Source: Roseimicrobium sp. ORNL1
Lineage (GTDB): Bacteria > Verrucomicrobiota > Verrucomicrobiia > Verrucomicrobiales > Verrucomicrobiaceae
NCBI RefSeq assembly: GCF_011044495.1
Contig: NZ_CP049143.1
Location: 6,262,001-6,326,000 of the forward strand
DNA length: 64,000 nt
Direction of reading: 5' to 3'
The notes under the pieces are model-generated. The model was given only the letters and a program-made list of their open reading frames with translations. It ran no database searches and was not told the origin of the DNA. The translations under genes were made by a program, and so were the position numbers. Numbering within the stretch: position 1 is the first letter of the stretch; each line of letters starts with the position of its first letter. This document shows positions 1 to 8,520 of the stretch, in pieces.

Positions 1-1
1 G

Positions 2-1264
2 CAGGCGGAGTACGACAAGCTGATGCGCCAGCATCTGAAGACCTTTGCTTCGAGTGCTTGGCGCCGCCCGGCAGATGATGCCGAGAAACAGCAGATCGAA
101 ACCCTCTACAACGATGGTATCGGCAAAGGACTCGATCGTGAAAGTGCCGCGCGTGAAGTCGTGGCGCGTGTGCTGGTCTCACCGCACTTCCTTTTCAAGA
201 TGGAGCTCTCTCCCGTCGCAGCCTCGGAATCAGAAAGCCCTGCGACAGATCACCCCGTTTCCGCGTGGGAACTGGCTTCGCGCCTGAGTTATTTCCTCTG
301 GTCCTCGAAGCCGGATGAGCAACTCCGCAAAGTGGCCTCCGATGGTTCGCTGCTGAAGCCCGAGGTTCGCGAAGCTGAAGTGCGCCGCATGCTGCGCAGC
401 CCGAAGGCGCAGGCCATGGCGAAGGAGTTCATGGGACAATGGCTGGAGTTCAGCGGCTTCGAGAAACACAGCGCGGTGGATGGAAAGAAGTTCCCCGAGT
501 TCACGCCTGAGCTCCGCGAGGATTTGTATGACGAGACTCTCACCTTCTTCGCCTATCTCATCCGCGAAGACCGTCCCGTGCGTGAGATCATCAACGCGGA
601 CTACACTTTCCTGAACGAGCGTCTCGCGAAGTTCTATGGCGTGCCCGGTGTGACGGGTGAGCAACTCAAGAAGGTCAGCGTAACAGCGCAGAACCGCGGC
701 GGTGTGCTCGGCATGGGCAGTGTGCTCATCAAGACCTCACGCTCGCACCGCACCAGCCCCGTTCTGCGTGGCAACTGGCTGCTGCAATCCGTGCTTGGCA
801 CGCCCGTACCTCCACCGCCGGCGGATGTGCCGGAGCTGAAGGAGCACGGTCCGAAACCCGCCACGGTGCGCGAGATGCTGGAACTCCATCGCGCGAGCAA
901 AGCCTGCTCGTCGTGCCACGACCGCATCGATCCACTGGGCTTTGCATTGGAGAACTTCGATGCGCTCGGCCGTTTCCGCGACAAGGATGAAGCCGGCCTG
1001 CCGCTCGACACTTCCGCGCAGGTAAAGGGCACGAAGTTCACTGGCTTCGCAGGTCTGCGTGAGTATCTCTCCTCGCATGAGAACCAGTTCAGCAGCCAGT
1101 TCGCACGGAAGCTGCTCGGTTATGCTCTCGGTCGCTCCGTGATGCCGAGCGACAAACAACTGCTGAAAACCATTACTGCCAAGACGATGGCGTCCGACAG
1201 CCATTTCTCCGCCGCCGTTCTCGAAATCGTGAACAGCCGCCAGTTCCTGAACCGTAGGTATTAA
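2..1264 (+). CDS. DUF1592/DUF1588/DUF1585 haem-motif protein, 5' end cut by window edge
   Basis: The frame is open to the left edge, so only the C-terminal ~420 residues are present. In order I see the tail of a DUF1595-like region (FASSAWRRP), a DUF1592 block (ELASRLSYFLWSSKPDEQL), a DUF1588 block (GSVLIKTSRSHRTSP, then a PVPPPP turn), a CSSCHDRIDPLGF segment with a CxxCH c-type haem motif, and a DUF1585 tail (SQFARKLLGYALGR). This order is typical of large exported proteins of Planctomycetes and Verrucomicrobia, which are normally paired with a DUF1552 protein; that partner starts 20 bases downstream. The biochemical function of the family is not established. The haem motif points to an extracytoplasmic redox role (inference). 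The signal peptide and any N-terminal cytochrome domain would lie outside the window. Confidence 0.93.
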   Translation, partial: QAEYDKLMRQHLKTFASSAWRRPADDAEKQQIETLYNDGIGKGLDRESAAREVVARVLVSPHFLFKMELSPVAASESESPATDHPVSAWELASRLSYFLWSSKPDEQLRKVASDGSLLKPEVREAEVRRMLRSPKAQAMAKEFMGQWLEFSGFEKHSAVDGKKFPEFTPELREDLYDETLTFFAYLIREDRPVREIINADYTFLNERLAKFYGVPGVTGEQLKKVSVTAQNRGGVLGMGSVLIKTSRSHRTSPVLRGNWLLQSVLGTPVPPPPADVPELKEHGPKPATVREMLELHRASKACSSCHDRIDPLGFALENFDALGRFRDKDEAGLPLDTSAQVKGTKFTGFAGLREYLSSHENQFSSQFARKLLGYALGRSVMPSDKQLLKTITAKTMASDSHFSAAVLEIVNSRQFLNRRY

Positions 1265-1284
1265 TACCCCCAGTTGATATCATC

Positions 1285-2613
1285 ATGAGTAAATCCCTCT
1301 CCCGTCGCCGCTTTCTGCGAGGTGCAGGCCTGGCCCTTGGTTTGCCGTGGCTTGAATCCGTGCCGACCTTCGGAGCGACCGGCGTGAAGAACGCCACCGC
1401 GCCGCGCCGCATGGCCGTGTGCTTCTTCGGCAACGGGGTAAACCCGCATCACTGGGGCGCGGAGAACACGCCCGGCGGACTCGAACTCAAGCAGACGCTC
1501 AAGCCACTGGAGTCACTCAAGGACAAGCTTCTGGTGCTCAAAGGCCTCTGGAACCCCACCACGGTGGAGGGCCCCGGCGGCCACTACCCGAAGATGAACC
1601 TCCTCTCTGGCCTGAAGGTGAAGCAGACGACCACGGATGTGGAAGTGGGTCTCACCATGGACCAGATCATCGCCGCGCAAGTAGGACATGATACACCCGT
1701 GGCCAGCCTCGCGCTCGGCACGGAAGGTCCGAAGTACAGCACTGACTCCGGCTACACCTCCATCTATTCCGCCTACGTTTCCTGGAGCAGCCCCACCACT
1801 CCCGCGCCAAAGGAGATCTACCCGCAGCAGGCTTTTGACCAGCTCTTCGACGACGGCAGCAAGCGCAAACGCGACAAGAGTGTGCTCGACCTCGTGCTGG
1901 GTGATGCCAATGCCCTGCGCACGCGCCTGAGTCGTCGTGATACGCAGAAGCTCGATGAGTACCTCACCTCCGTGCGTGAGCTGGAGCAACGCATCGAGCG
2001 CGCGGAGAAGTTCAGCAAAGCAGAGACCAATGGCCAGGGCTGGCAACCGAGCGTGAAGACGCCCACGATGCCGCGCCCGAATCCCGGCATTCCCGCGCGC
2101 CAGGAGGAACACCTGCGCCTCATGATGGACATCATGGTGCTCGCTCTTCAGATGGACCGCACCCGTGTGGCCACCATGATGATGACGAATGACCTCTCCC
2201 AGATGAACTATGACTTCCTGGGCATCAAAGGCGGTCAGCATGAACTTTCCCACCACGCGAACGACGAGGCCCGCCTCGCGCTCTACCAGAAGAGCAACGA
2301 GTACATGGTGAAGGCCTGGGCGGAGACCCTGCAGAAGATGCAGGACACCAATGAAGGCGAGCGCACCCTGCTGGAGAACAGCATGGTCATGCTCACCTCC
2401 AGCCTGTGGGACGGCAACGCCCACGACTCCACGCAGCTTCCCCTGCTCGTGGCCGGCAACGGCGGCGGCACCATCAAAGGCGGTCGCTTGCTGGACTTCA
2501 GCAAGGACCCGAACCGCAAGCTCTGCCGCCTGCACCTCGCCTTCATGGACCGCATGGGCGTGAAGGTGGACCATTTCGGCGACGCGGAGCAGGCGATAGC
2601 GGAGCTGGGTTAA
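1285..2613 (+). CDS. DUF1552 Tat-exported protein
   Basis: A 442-residue protein opening with a twin-arginine signal (SRRRFLRGAGLALGLPWLE), so probably exported folded through Tat. The body matches my memory of DUF1552: MAVCFFGNGVNPHHW near the N-terminus, a central RELEQRIERAEKF helix, LQMDRTRVATMMMTNDLSQ, and a C-terminal segment of the HDSTQLPLLVAGNGGG type. These relate to the DUF1501/sulfatase-like superfamily of secreted PVC proteins of unknown activity. It lies 20 bases behind the DUF1592-type gene, so the two are very likely co-transcribed and may act together in the periplasm. Start at ATG 1285 puts the RR motif at the extreme N-terminus. A 31-bp dispersed repeat begins 9 bases after the stop codon. 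Confidence 0.93.
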   Translation: MSKSLSRRRFLRGAGLALGLPWLESVPTFGATGVKNATAPRRMAVCFFGNGVNPHHWGAENTPGGLELKQTLKPLESLKDKLLVLKGLWNPTTVEGPGGHYPKMNLLSGLKVKQTTTDVEVGLTMDQIIAAQVGHDTPVASLALGTEGPKYSTDSGYTSIYSAYVSWSSPTTPAPKEIYPQQAFDQLFDDGSKRKRDKSVLDLVLGDANALRTRLSRRDTQKLDEYLTSVRELEQRIERAEKFSKAETNGQGWQPSVKTPTMPRPNPGIPARQEEHLRLMMDIMVLALQMDRTRVATMMMTNDLSQMNYDFLGIKGGQHELSHHANDEARLALYQKSNEYMVKAWAETLQKMQDTNEGERTLLENSMVMLTSSLWDGNAHDSTQLPLLVAGNGGGTIKGGRLLDFSKDPNRKLCRLHLAFMDRMGVKVDHFGDAEQAIAELG

Positions 2614-2621
2614 GCGAATCA

Positions 2622-2652
2622 GCAGCCCTGGGAGCGCTGGCCTCTGGCCGGC
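2622..2652 (+). repeat. 31-bp dispersed repeat, copy 1
   Basis: The segment starting GCAGCCCTGGGAGCGCTGG recurs in reverse orientation at 61697-61727 with 30 of 31 identical bases. It includes a near-palindromic GGCC-TCTGG-CCGGC core. It sits just after the DUF1552 stop codon; the second copy also lies in a gap behind a gene of the related DUF1501 family. Confidence 0.75.
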
Positions 2653-2679
2653 GTCGAGCTCTATAAGAGCTTCATTTCA

Positions 2680-2755
2680 GGCGGGTTGGAAAACCCGCCG
2701 GACGCTGTCCGGTCAGGAGACCCGACTTCCTTGGACGATGCCCGCCCGACGGCGG
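2680..2755 (+). other. cluster of four short perfect hairpins
   Basis: Three hairpins abut without spacers: an 8-bp stem 2680-2687/2692-2699 with a GGAA loop, a 4-bp stem 2700-2703/2707-2710, and a 4-bp stem 2711-2714/2719-2722. A fourth (5-bp arms 2742-2746/2751-2755) follows. There is no T-run. Because a good promoter lies downstream at 2799-2828, this cluster is probably not part of the ahcY transcript. It more likely belongs to the 3' end of the DUF1552 mRNA. Confidence 0.4.
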
Positions 2756-2798
2756 TAGAGGCAACGATTCCGCTCTCCGGCCACCCGAGACTTCGAGG

Positions 2799-2828
2799 TT
2801 GACATCCGCCGCCTTTGAAAGAACATAT
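2799..2828 (+). promoter_or_regulatory. candidate promoter of ahcY
   Basis: A perfect -35 hexamer TTGACA (2799-2804) is followed after 18 bases by ACATAT (2823-2828), an acceptable -10. Transcription would start around 2835, about 45 bases before the ATG and inside the palindrome described next. Assignment is by eye. Confidence 0.5.
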
Positions 2829-2850
2829 CAACGCATCTTGATGCGTTGAT
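2827..2850. promoter_or_regulatory. 24-bp perfect palindrome, probable ahcY operator
   Basis: Two 11-bp arms (2827-2837 and 2840-2850) are perfect inverted repeats separated by TT. Within it the spacing ATCAA-N6-TTGAT resembles the operator I recall for SahR, the ArsR-family regulator of the S-adenosylmethionine cycle in Proteobacteria. The position overlapping the -10 and the expected start site fits a repressor. No SahR-like gene is adjacent. Confidence 0.55.
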
Positions 2851-2881
2851 TCAAACTACTGCACCCGAACGCTTTTACTCC

Positions 2882-4303
2882 ATGAGCACCCGCCAAGCCG
2901 CCATTGATTACAAGGTAAAGAACATTGAGGAGGCCGACTTCGGCCGGAAGGAAATCGAAATCGCCGAGCACGAAATGCCCGGTCTCATGGCCACGCGCGA
3001 CAAGTATGGCAAGGACAAGCCGCTCGCCGGCGTCCGCATCACCGGTTCCCTGCACATGACCATCCAGACCGCGGTGCTCATCGAGACGCTGAAGGATCTC
3101 GGTGCCGATGTCCGCTGGTGTTCCTGCAACATCTTCTCCACCCAGGACCACGCCGCCGCCGCCATCGCCGCGTCCGGCACGCCGGTCTTCGCATGGAAGG
3201 GTGAGTCCCTCGAAGAATATTGGTGGTGCACCTGGAAGGCCATCATCTTCCCCGAGAACAAGGGACCCCAGCTCATCGTCGATGACGGTGGCGACGTCAC
3301 CCTTCTCATCCACAAGGGTTATGAAATGGAGAATGGCGACAAGTGGGTCGACACTCCTTCCGACAACCACGAAGTGGCTGTCATCAAGGATCTCCTCAAG
3401 CAGATCCACAAAGATACCCCCGGCATCTTCCACGAAATCGTGAAGGAACTGAAGGGCGTGTCCGAAGAGACCACCACGGGCGTGCATCGCCTCTATGAAA
3501 TGGCGAAGGCTGGCAAGCTGCTCATTCCCGCCATCAACGTGAACGACAGCGTCACGAAGTCCAAGTTCGACAACCTGTACGGCTGCCGCGAATCCCTCAT
3601 CGACGGCATCAAGCGCGCCACGGACGTGATGATCGCCGGCAAGGTGGCCGTGGTCTGCGGCTACGGCGATGTGGGCAAGGGCTGCGCCGACGCCCTCAAG
3701 GGCATGGGTGCCCAGGTCATCGTGACCGAAATCGACCCCGTTTGCGCACTCCAGGCCGCCATGGCTGGTCTTCGCGTCATGCCTGTTGAGGACACCCTTG
3801 GCATCGCAGACATCTATGTCACCACCACCGGTAACAAGGACATCATCCGCGTGGAGCACATGGAAGCGATGAAGGACCAGGCGATCGTCTGCAACATCGG
3901 TCACTTCGACAACGAAATCCAGGTGGACAAGCTCAACACCTATCCCGGCATCAAGCGCCTGAACATCAAGCCCCAGGTGGATCGCTACACCTTCCCCAAG
4001 GGCAACAGCCTCTACATGCTGGCAGAAGGCCGCCTCGTGAACCTCGGCTGCGCCACCGGCCACCCGAGCTTCGTGATGAGCAACAGCTTCACCAACCAGT
4101 GCGTGGCCCAGATGGAACTCTGGAAGACCCGCGAGACCCGCCCCGTGGGTGTGACCGTGCTCTCCAAGCAGCTCGATGAAGAAGTCGCCCGTCTCCACCT
4201 TGGCAAGATCGGCGTGAAACTCACCGTGCTCACCCAGGAGCAGGCCGACTACATCGGCGTGCCGGTGGATGGTCCGTACAAGGCGGACCACTACCGCTAC
4301 TAA
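2882..4303 (+). CDS. ahcY: adenosylhomocysteinase
   Basis: A 473-residue S-adenosyl-L-homocysteine hydrolase, which splits SAH into adenosine and homocysteine and keeps the methylation cycle running; cytosolic, NAD-dependent. I see the N-terminal [15 protein letters not shown] segment, the WWCTWKA stretch of the long bacterial form, the NAD-binding [11 protein letters not shown] loop at about residue 260, [10 protein letters not shown], and the hallmark C-terminus KADHYRY. I chose ATG 2882 ([12 protein letters not shown]): the longer frame would begin at 2846 inside the operator palindrome and add residues absent from the family. It is monocistronic, with its own promoter, operator and terminator. 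Length is normal for the family. Confidence 0.97.
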   Translation: MSTRQAAIDYKVKNIEEADFGRKEIEIAEHEMPGLMATRDKYGKDKPLAGVRITGSLHMTIQTAVLIETLKDLGADVRWCSCNIFSTQDHAAAAIAASGTPVFAWKGESLEEYWWCTWKAIIFPENKGPQLIVDDGGDVTLLIHKGYEMENGDKWVDTPSDNHEVAVIKDLLKQIHKDTPGIFHEIVKELKGVSEETTTGVHRLYEMAKAGKLLIPAINVNDSVTKSKFDNLYGCRESLIDGIKRATDVMIAGKVAVVCGYGDVGKGCADALKGMGAQVIVTEIDPVCALQAAMAGLRVMPVEDTLGIADIYVTTTGNKDIIRVEHMEAMKDQAIVCNIGHFDNEIQVDKLNTYPGIKRLNIKPQVDRYTFPKGNSLYMLAEGRLVNLGCATGHPSFVMSNSFTNQCVAQMELWKTRETRPVGVTVLSKQLDEEVARLHLGKIGVKLTVLTQEQADYIGVPVDGPYKADHYRY

Positions 4304-4347
4304 ACCATCTTCTGCAGCGAGTGCTGCAAGCAAGGCAAAACATCATG

Positions 4348-4382
4348 AGCGGGCGGCCAGCAATGGTCGCCCGCTTCTGTTT
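4348..4382 (+). terminator. terminator of ahcY
   Basis: Twelve-base arms 4348-4359 and 4364-4375 pair with a single G-T wobble around a GCAA loop, followed by TCTGTTTG. It lies 44 bases after the ahcY stop codon. Confidence 0.75.
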
Positions 4383-4625
4383 GTGTCCATGTCGTACATG
4401 CCACACTCCCTTGGGCAAACGCAACTTGGTCGCGGAAATTGGCTTACAGACCCACAAAACCAGCAATTCAGGGCTAACCCCATATTGCATTAGTAAAAAA
4501 CCTTATTAGTCACTTGCGAAATCCGAAATTCACGACGTTATACGTTTGTCAATCTTTATCTTGCTATTTGCACGATCCGCAAAGCCCCGGAGCAACCCGT
4601 GTTTCCACCCGCAACCACGACGAAG
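4376..4625. other. AT-richer gap before the unknown gene at 4626
   Basis: The stretch 4440-4580 is clearly richer in A/T than its surroundings and probably holds the promoter of the following gene, but I cannot pick a convincing -35/-10 pair. Nothing else is recognisable. Confidence 0.4.
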
Positions 4626-5528
4626 ATGTCCAGCCTGGCCCGCATTGCGTTTTTGCAGCGCCCCCGAACCGACCAGCTCCTATCGCTGGGCCGGGTCATT
4701 CATGTGATGCAACGAATGCTGGTGCTGAAACACTGGCATGATGTGCGAAAAGCAAAGAACTCCGGGCCCACGTACCAACCGGTGCAAACATTACTGGAGG
4801 AGACCTGCATTGAATCCAGCATGCTCACGGTGCGTGCATTGGATGCATTCTTCACCACACGCCCAGAAACGTCCGGGCGTATTCAGGACCAGGATATCTG
4901 TGCCGAACATTTCGGTTATCCACAATCGAGCGGCTTCCTGAATAACGAACGCCGCGAGGAATTGACGTACTACATCGGGAACATTTCCATGCTGCATTCC
5001 GATGGAGCATTCCACGCCAGCCTGCGGGCGGATCTGCTACGTTCCGTGAAACCCTGCAGAAGGTTTCTTGAGTGGATCCTGTTCACGGATTTCCTGGATG
5101 GCGAGGACACCATGCGCGGTGAAGCGCAGACGCTGCTTGCCAGCCTTCAGTCCGTAGCAGCAGAAGTCGCGGCCAAGACACTGAAACCGGGCACCGTGGA
5201 GGTGACCGAGGATGTAGTGAAAGCGACCACTGCCTCTCTGCGCGCCGCAAAGTCTTCCTTCGGACCGGTGTTTGCGCGCCTGGTGAAAAATGCCGTGCTC
5301 GTGCCGCCTGCTGCATCAGGCGGCAGAAAATGCCTGGGCGTCTATGGGACAGTCTCCTTTCCCTGCCGGCTGGAAGATCTGGACATGCTGCTCCATGCGC
5401 TGGCCACCTTTCAAGAGTCCTTGGGGGAAACCTCCGAATCCGTCCGCATTCTGAACTGGCTCCACCTCTCATGGTCAGAACTGCGCCGCAAAGTGGCCAC
5501 CAGCAAGGTATTGGTGTTGTCCGCCTGA
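4626..5528 (+). CDS. hypothetical protein, unrecognised
   Basis: An open frame of 300 residues from ATG 4626 (a GTG at 4599 would add nine). I do not recognise a family. The product is mostly helical and soluble, without signal peptide or membrane span; it has a basic N-terminus, a helical centre (SLQSVAAEVAAKTL) and a C-terminal half rich in Leu and Trp (RILNWLHLSWSELRRKV). Codon use resembles that of its neighbours in having G/C-rich third positions. It converges on another unrecognised gene (5569-8127) across a shared hairpin, and its upstream region is AT-rich. No neighbour gives a functional hint. Confidence 0.65.
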   Translation: MSSLARIAFLQRPRTDQLLSLGRVIHVMQRMLVLKHWHDVRKAKNSGPTYQPVQTLLEETCIESSMLTVRALDAFFTTRPETSGRIQDQDICAEHFGYPQSSGFLNNERREELTYYIGNISMLHSDGAFHASLRADLLRSVKPCRRFLEWILFTDFLDGEDTMRGEAQTLLASLQSVAAEVAAKTLKPGTVEVTEDVVKATTASLRAAKSSFGPVFARLVKNAVLVPPAASGGRKCLGVYGTVSFPCRLEDLDMLLHALATFQESLGETSESVRILNWLHLSWSELRRKVATSKVLVLSA

Positions 5529-5530
5529 TG

Positions 5531-5557
5531 GGGAACCCCGGGATATCCGGGCTCCCC
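5531..5557. terminator. hairpin between convergent genes
   Basis: GGGGA-A-CCCCGG (5531-5542) faces CCGGG-C-TCCCC (5548-5557 region) around a short ATAT-centred loop, directly after the stop of the + strand gene and before the stop of the - strand gene. There is no long T-run, so activity is uncertain. Confidence 0.5.
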
Positions 5558-5568
5558 ATCGCGCTTCT

Positions 5569-8127
5569 TCAAGGTTCGAGGGGAGTCGCTTCAGCTACGG
5601 CTGGGTTTTCCGGCACCTTCCAGGCCCCGTCGTCATACCACTCGAGCCCGAGCGGCGCGGCCATGGTATATTTTTTCTCGGTCTCCAAAGGGAGCTGCAG
5701 AGCCGTCGCGAAGTCACGATCATACGCCGCGAAAAACGTTTCCAATTCATCGGACACGTCAGACGGATAGACCATGAAGCAGACGAGGCGCTTCTCCTCT
5801 GAGATGGCGATCAATTGCCTTCCCACCACACGTCCTGCACTGTCCCGGGCATAGATCACCTGCTTGTTGGCCTCCATGGCATTGGTCATGGCTGAGTATT
5901 GATTGCAGGCTCCCGAGCCAAGGCAGGAGTGGCCGTAGTCTCCCATGCGCAGGATTTCCAGGGGATCCTGCTCCACTGAAATGGTCACTTCCCCGAGGTT
6001 CGAAATTTGTCGTGTCCTGGTGAAGGTGCCCATCCACTGGCTTGAGGTGGGTGAAGGAAGCGTGCCGAGCCAGCGGCGGTTGGCGGGATGGTGCTCCTTC
6101 GCCGGCGGCAAACCTTCGAGATGCCTTCTCACGAGCGTGCGCCCTTTCCGCTGATTTTCATCAAGCGTGTGCAGAAACAGAACGGTGTCTTCACGAGCAC
6201 CGGAGCGCATGAGAATCGGGAACATCAACTTGAGCTCACGCTGCACCAACTCTTCCAGCACCTCGAGGGCCAGCCGGGCCCATGCCTGCATCAACTCCAG
6301 ATGATCGGCCTTCACCAGATGCGGTGGCTGCGGCTTGGTGTTCGCAAGATGGGCCTGCAGGCGCTCCTTGATCTCGATGCCATGTTTTCGTCCGGGTGAG
6401 GCCGCCTCCACCATGATGACCAGCTCCTTGAGCGTGCATTTGTCAGGCTTGGTGGTGACCAGTGGATGGTATGCAAAGACATACGCCACCCTGCTCGCCG
6501 CCTCATGACTTAGCATTCCCAGCAAACGAAACGCCTTCACAAACATGCGAGGTTCCCGGAGCAAAAAGAACAAGCACGCTCTCCGGCCAATGAATGGGAT
6601 CCATGCTGCACCGGATCGCATCTCGTACGCAAAATTGAAGGACCGGTCCGCTTTCTTGGTGGCACTGAGCAACCGGGTGAAGTGCGTGGCAATCTGCTGG
6701 CGCTGCTGATGCAGGAAGCAGGGCAGCAATCGAAAGAGCAGGTCACCCCGCAAGCCTGAATCAATCGTCTGCGCATTTCGCAGTTCTCGCAGCCACAGGA
6801 ATGCATCGCTGCCCATCTCTGGCTCGGTCTCGGCTCGTTTGGCATCGAATCCATACCGCAGGAAATCGATGAGCTCCCAACGCTTCCACCTCTTGGTTTC
6901 CTTTGTGACGTTGAGGATCGTCTTCCAATGCGCTCTCAGCAATGCCCAGCGCCCCGGCATGTGTTTGGCTTTCTCATCGCCGAACCACGCGATCCACAAC
7001 CAAAGCTTCCGCGTCCCCGTCCCCCTTGCACACCAACTCCGTCGGGTGAGACCTCGCAACATCTCCCATACCCCGGGATAGAGCGATGCTGCTCGCCAGA
7101 GATCCCTGGTGGTTTGAGGCGCCAGATTCCACATCCTGGCAAAGGCAGCGAAGCGGGTGGCACTGGGGCAGTGTTCCACCTTTGGGATATCCTGCTCAAA
7201 GTGTCCCGTCTTTTCTGCCAGATGCAGCGTGCCTGCCAGCCACCGATACGGCGCGTCCTTGAGGAGGCCATCAACCGCCCAGCGCATTCTGCCTGCGATG
7301 TCCAGTGGCCCTGAGATGTGCTGCACGGTGGCGATCAGCCGATGTGTGCCGGGCTTCGGCACATGCTTCCAGCCCTCCAATTGCAGGACGGTGTCCAGCA
7401 GCATCTTGGCGTGCTCGGTTCGATGGGTTGGCAGCAACGCTATCCACCGGGCACCCGCCACTCCGTGTGATGCGAGACGGCACAGTTCGCCATCTTCCTG
7501 TAGAAGGGTTGGCAGGCTTAGAAACCGGGCCTGCATATTCCGGACCTCTTCCCATGCAACATCGCCGGAGACAAACGGCAGCAACCTTCTCGCGAAGCGC
7601 GCATCCCACCCAGCCTCACGCATCTCGACGAGCTTGCCGAAGCGCGCCAAGGCAAACACATCAGGGCAGAATGATCCGTCGCTCTCGGGACCGCATTGCT
7701 CAGCGCGCGCCGGTAGTACACGCTGCTTCACGAGGGGCGCAATCGCCTTGAGCCAATGGTGGCCCATCTCCACCAGCCAATGGCGTAGCACCTCGCGATC
7801 GGAAATCCAGGGACGCACATCCCTGCCTTCTCCAAAGCGTGGTGTCCAGCAGGGGCCACACCCTTCCGACGATGAAACGAGCGCCAGGATACGAAGCAAC
7901 GAGGTGAGAGTGGCGGCATCACGTTTGGAACACGACAGCACTTGCCAATCCTCGGCGAGAGGACAGGCGCCTGTGAAGTGGAAACGCTGAGGCACCTTGT
8001 CCAGTGGTCGGCGAACGACGCGGGCAGGCGCAAGCGATTTTTGGGAGCGCGGCACTTGGGGAGATGCCAGCTCAAGAAGATCAAGCCGTCCTGCATCGCG
8101 CAGGAGCGGCGGGCACAAAGGATGCAT
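5569..8127 (-). CDS. large hypothetical protein with conserved C-terminal Cys-Leu-Gly module
   Basis: About 852 residues from the ATG at 8127 (the frame opens further to 8280, but the extra residues look non-coding). No signal peptide or membrane span is evident; the body is helical, with many Trp/Arg-rich segments that look like degenerate repeats. The most protein-like part is near residues 720-800: DPLEILRMGDYGHSCLGSG, then NQYSAMTNAMEANKQVIYAR, then GRVVGRQLIAISEEKRL. The pattern (G-x-x-x-x-S-C-L-x-x-G followed by N-x-Y-S and V-I-Y-A-R) reminds me of stand-alone modules in hypothetical proteins of large-genome soil bacteria, and loosely of the HCV..Y / I.FIR region of PcfJ-like proteins. 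I cannot name a family. It is divergent from the FMN-binding protein gene at 8521. Confidence 0.75.
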   Translation of the reverse strand: MHPLCPPLLRDAGRLDLLELASPQVPRSQKSLAPARVVRRPLDKVPQRFHFTGACPLAEDWQVLSCSKRDAATLTSLLRILALVSSSEGCGPCWTPRFGEGRDVRPWISDREVLRHWLVEMGHHWLKAIAPLVKQRVLPARAEQCGPESDGSFCPDVFALARFGKLVEMREAGWDARFARRLLPFVSGDVAWEEVRNMQARFLSLPTLLQEDGELCRLASHGVAGARWIALLPTHRTEHAKMLLDTVLQLEGWKHVPKPGTHRLIATVQHISGPLDIAGRMRWAVDGLLKDAPYRWLAGTLHLAEKTGHFEQDIPKVEHCPSATRFAAFARMWNLAPQTTRDLWRAASLYPGVWEMLRGLTRRSWCARGTGTRKLWLWIAWFGDEKAKHMPGRWALLRAHWKTILNVTKETKRWKRWELIDFLRYGFDAKRAETEPEMGSDAFLWLRELRNAQTIDSGLRGDLLFRLLPCFLHQQRQQIATHFTRLLSATKKADRSFNFAYEMRSGAAWIPFIGRRACLFFLLREPRMFVKAFRLLGMLSHEAASRVAYVFAYHPLVTTKPDKCTLKELVIMVEAASPGRKHGIEIKERLQAHLANTKPQPPHLVKADHLELMQAWARLALEVLEELVQRELKLMFPILMRSGAREDTVLFLHTLDENQRKGRTLVRRHLEGLPPAKEHHPANRRWLGTLPSPTSSQWMGTFTRTRQISNLGEVTISVEQDPLEILRMGDYGHSCLGSGACNQYSAMTNAMEANKQVIYARDSAGRVVGRQLIAISEEKRLVCFMVYPSDVSDELETFFAAYDRDFATALQLPLETEKKYTMAAPLGLEWYDDGAWKVPENPAVAEATPLEP

Positions 8128-8520
8128 AAAAGAAATCGAAGTCAGGTGCACATGGCAAGGAGCGCCGGACATGGACATGCCAGTAGGGCACGGTCCTGCC
8201 GGACGTGGATGATTGCGGACGTCTGCCGCAATCGAGGATGATGAGTCCGCTGTGTTGCTGCGCTCAACCGGCGCAGACACAACTCTCCCGTTTCAAGCGT
8301 TGCGGATCTTAATTAGCCGCAACTGCTTGATGCACCAAAACTGAAGCTGTGCATCGAGTGGAACATGCTCGGACCATTCCACGGCATTGTGTTTTTGCAA
8401 GCGGATCGATAACGACGCGACCGCGAGCACTGCCGCAGCGTCATGAAGTGGACACGGAAAAGCTTTCTCATTCCCGTGCTCCCGGCTTGCGTTGCCGCTC
8501 AAGGCGCGAAAGACTATCGG
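8128..8520. other. divergent intergenic region
   Basis: About 390 bases between the divergent starts at 8127 and 8521. It contains an inverted repeat 8299-8305/8317-8323 (7-bp arms around an AT-rich loop) and a second with arms 8327-8335/8349-8357 (8 of 9 matching). Either could be an operator; I cannot assign a promoter with confidence. Confidence 0.4.

Noticed and set aside
2700-2725. Cobalamin-riboswitch-like AGGAGACC segment
   Set aside because: Only the short segment matches. The GCCACTG block and the long upstream stems of the cobalamin element are not present.
2622-2755. SAH riboswitch upstream of ahcY (a GGGAGCGCTGG segment looks like part of its consensus)
   Set aside because: The segment is a dispersed repeat found again at 61697 with 30 of 31 identity, and a good promoter lies downstream at 2799-2828, so the region is unlikely to be in the ahcY transcript. 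The rest of the SAH riboswitch consensus is missing.
2846-2881. Upstream start for ahcY at 2846
   Set aside because: This start lies inside the operator palindrome and would add 12 residues not found in the family; ATG 2882 is preferred.
2828-4333. Long minus-strand frame across ahcY (501 residues)
   Set aside because: It is the shadow of a well-identified ahcY gene on the other strand, with Val/Leu/His/Gly-rich low-complexity sequence.
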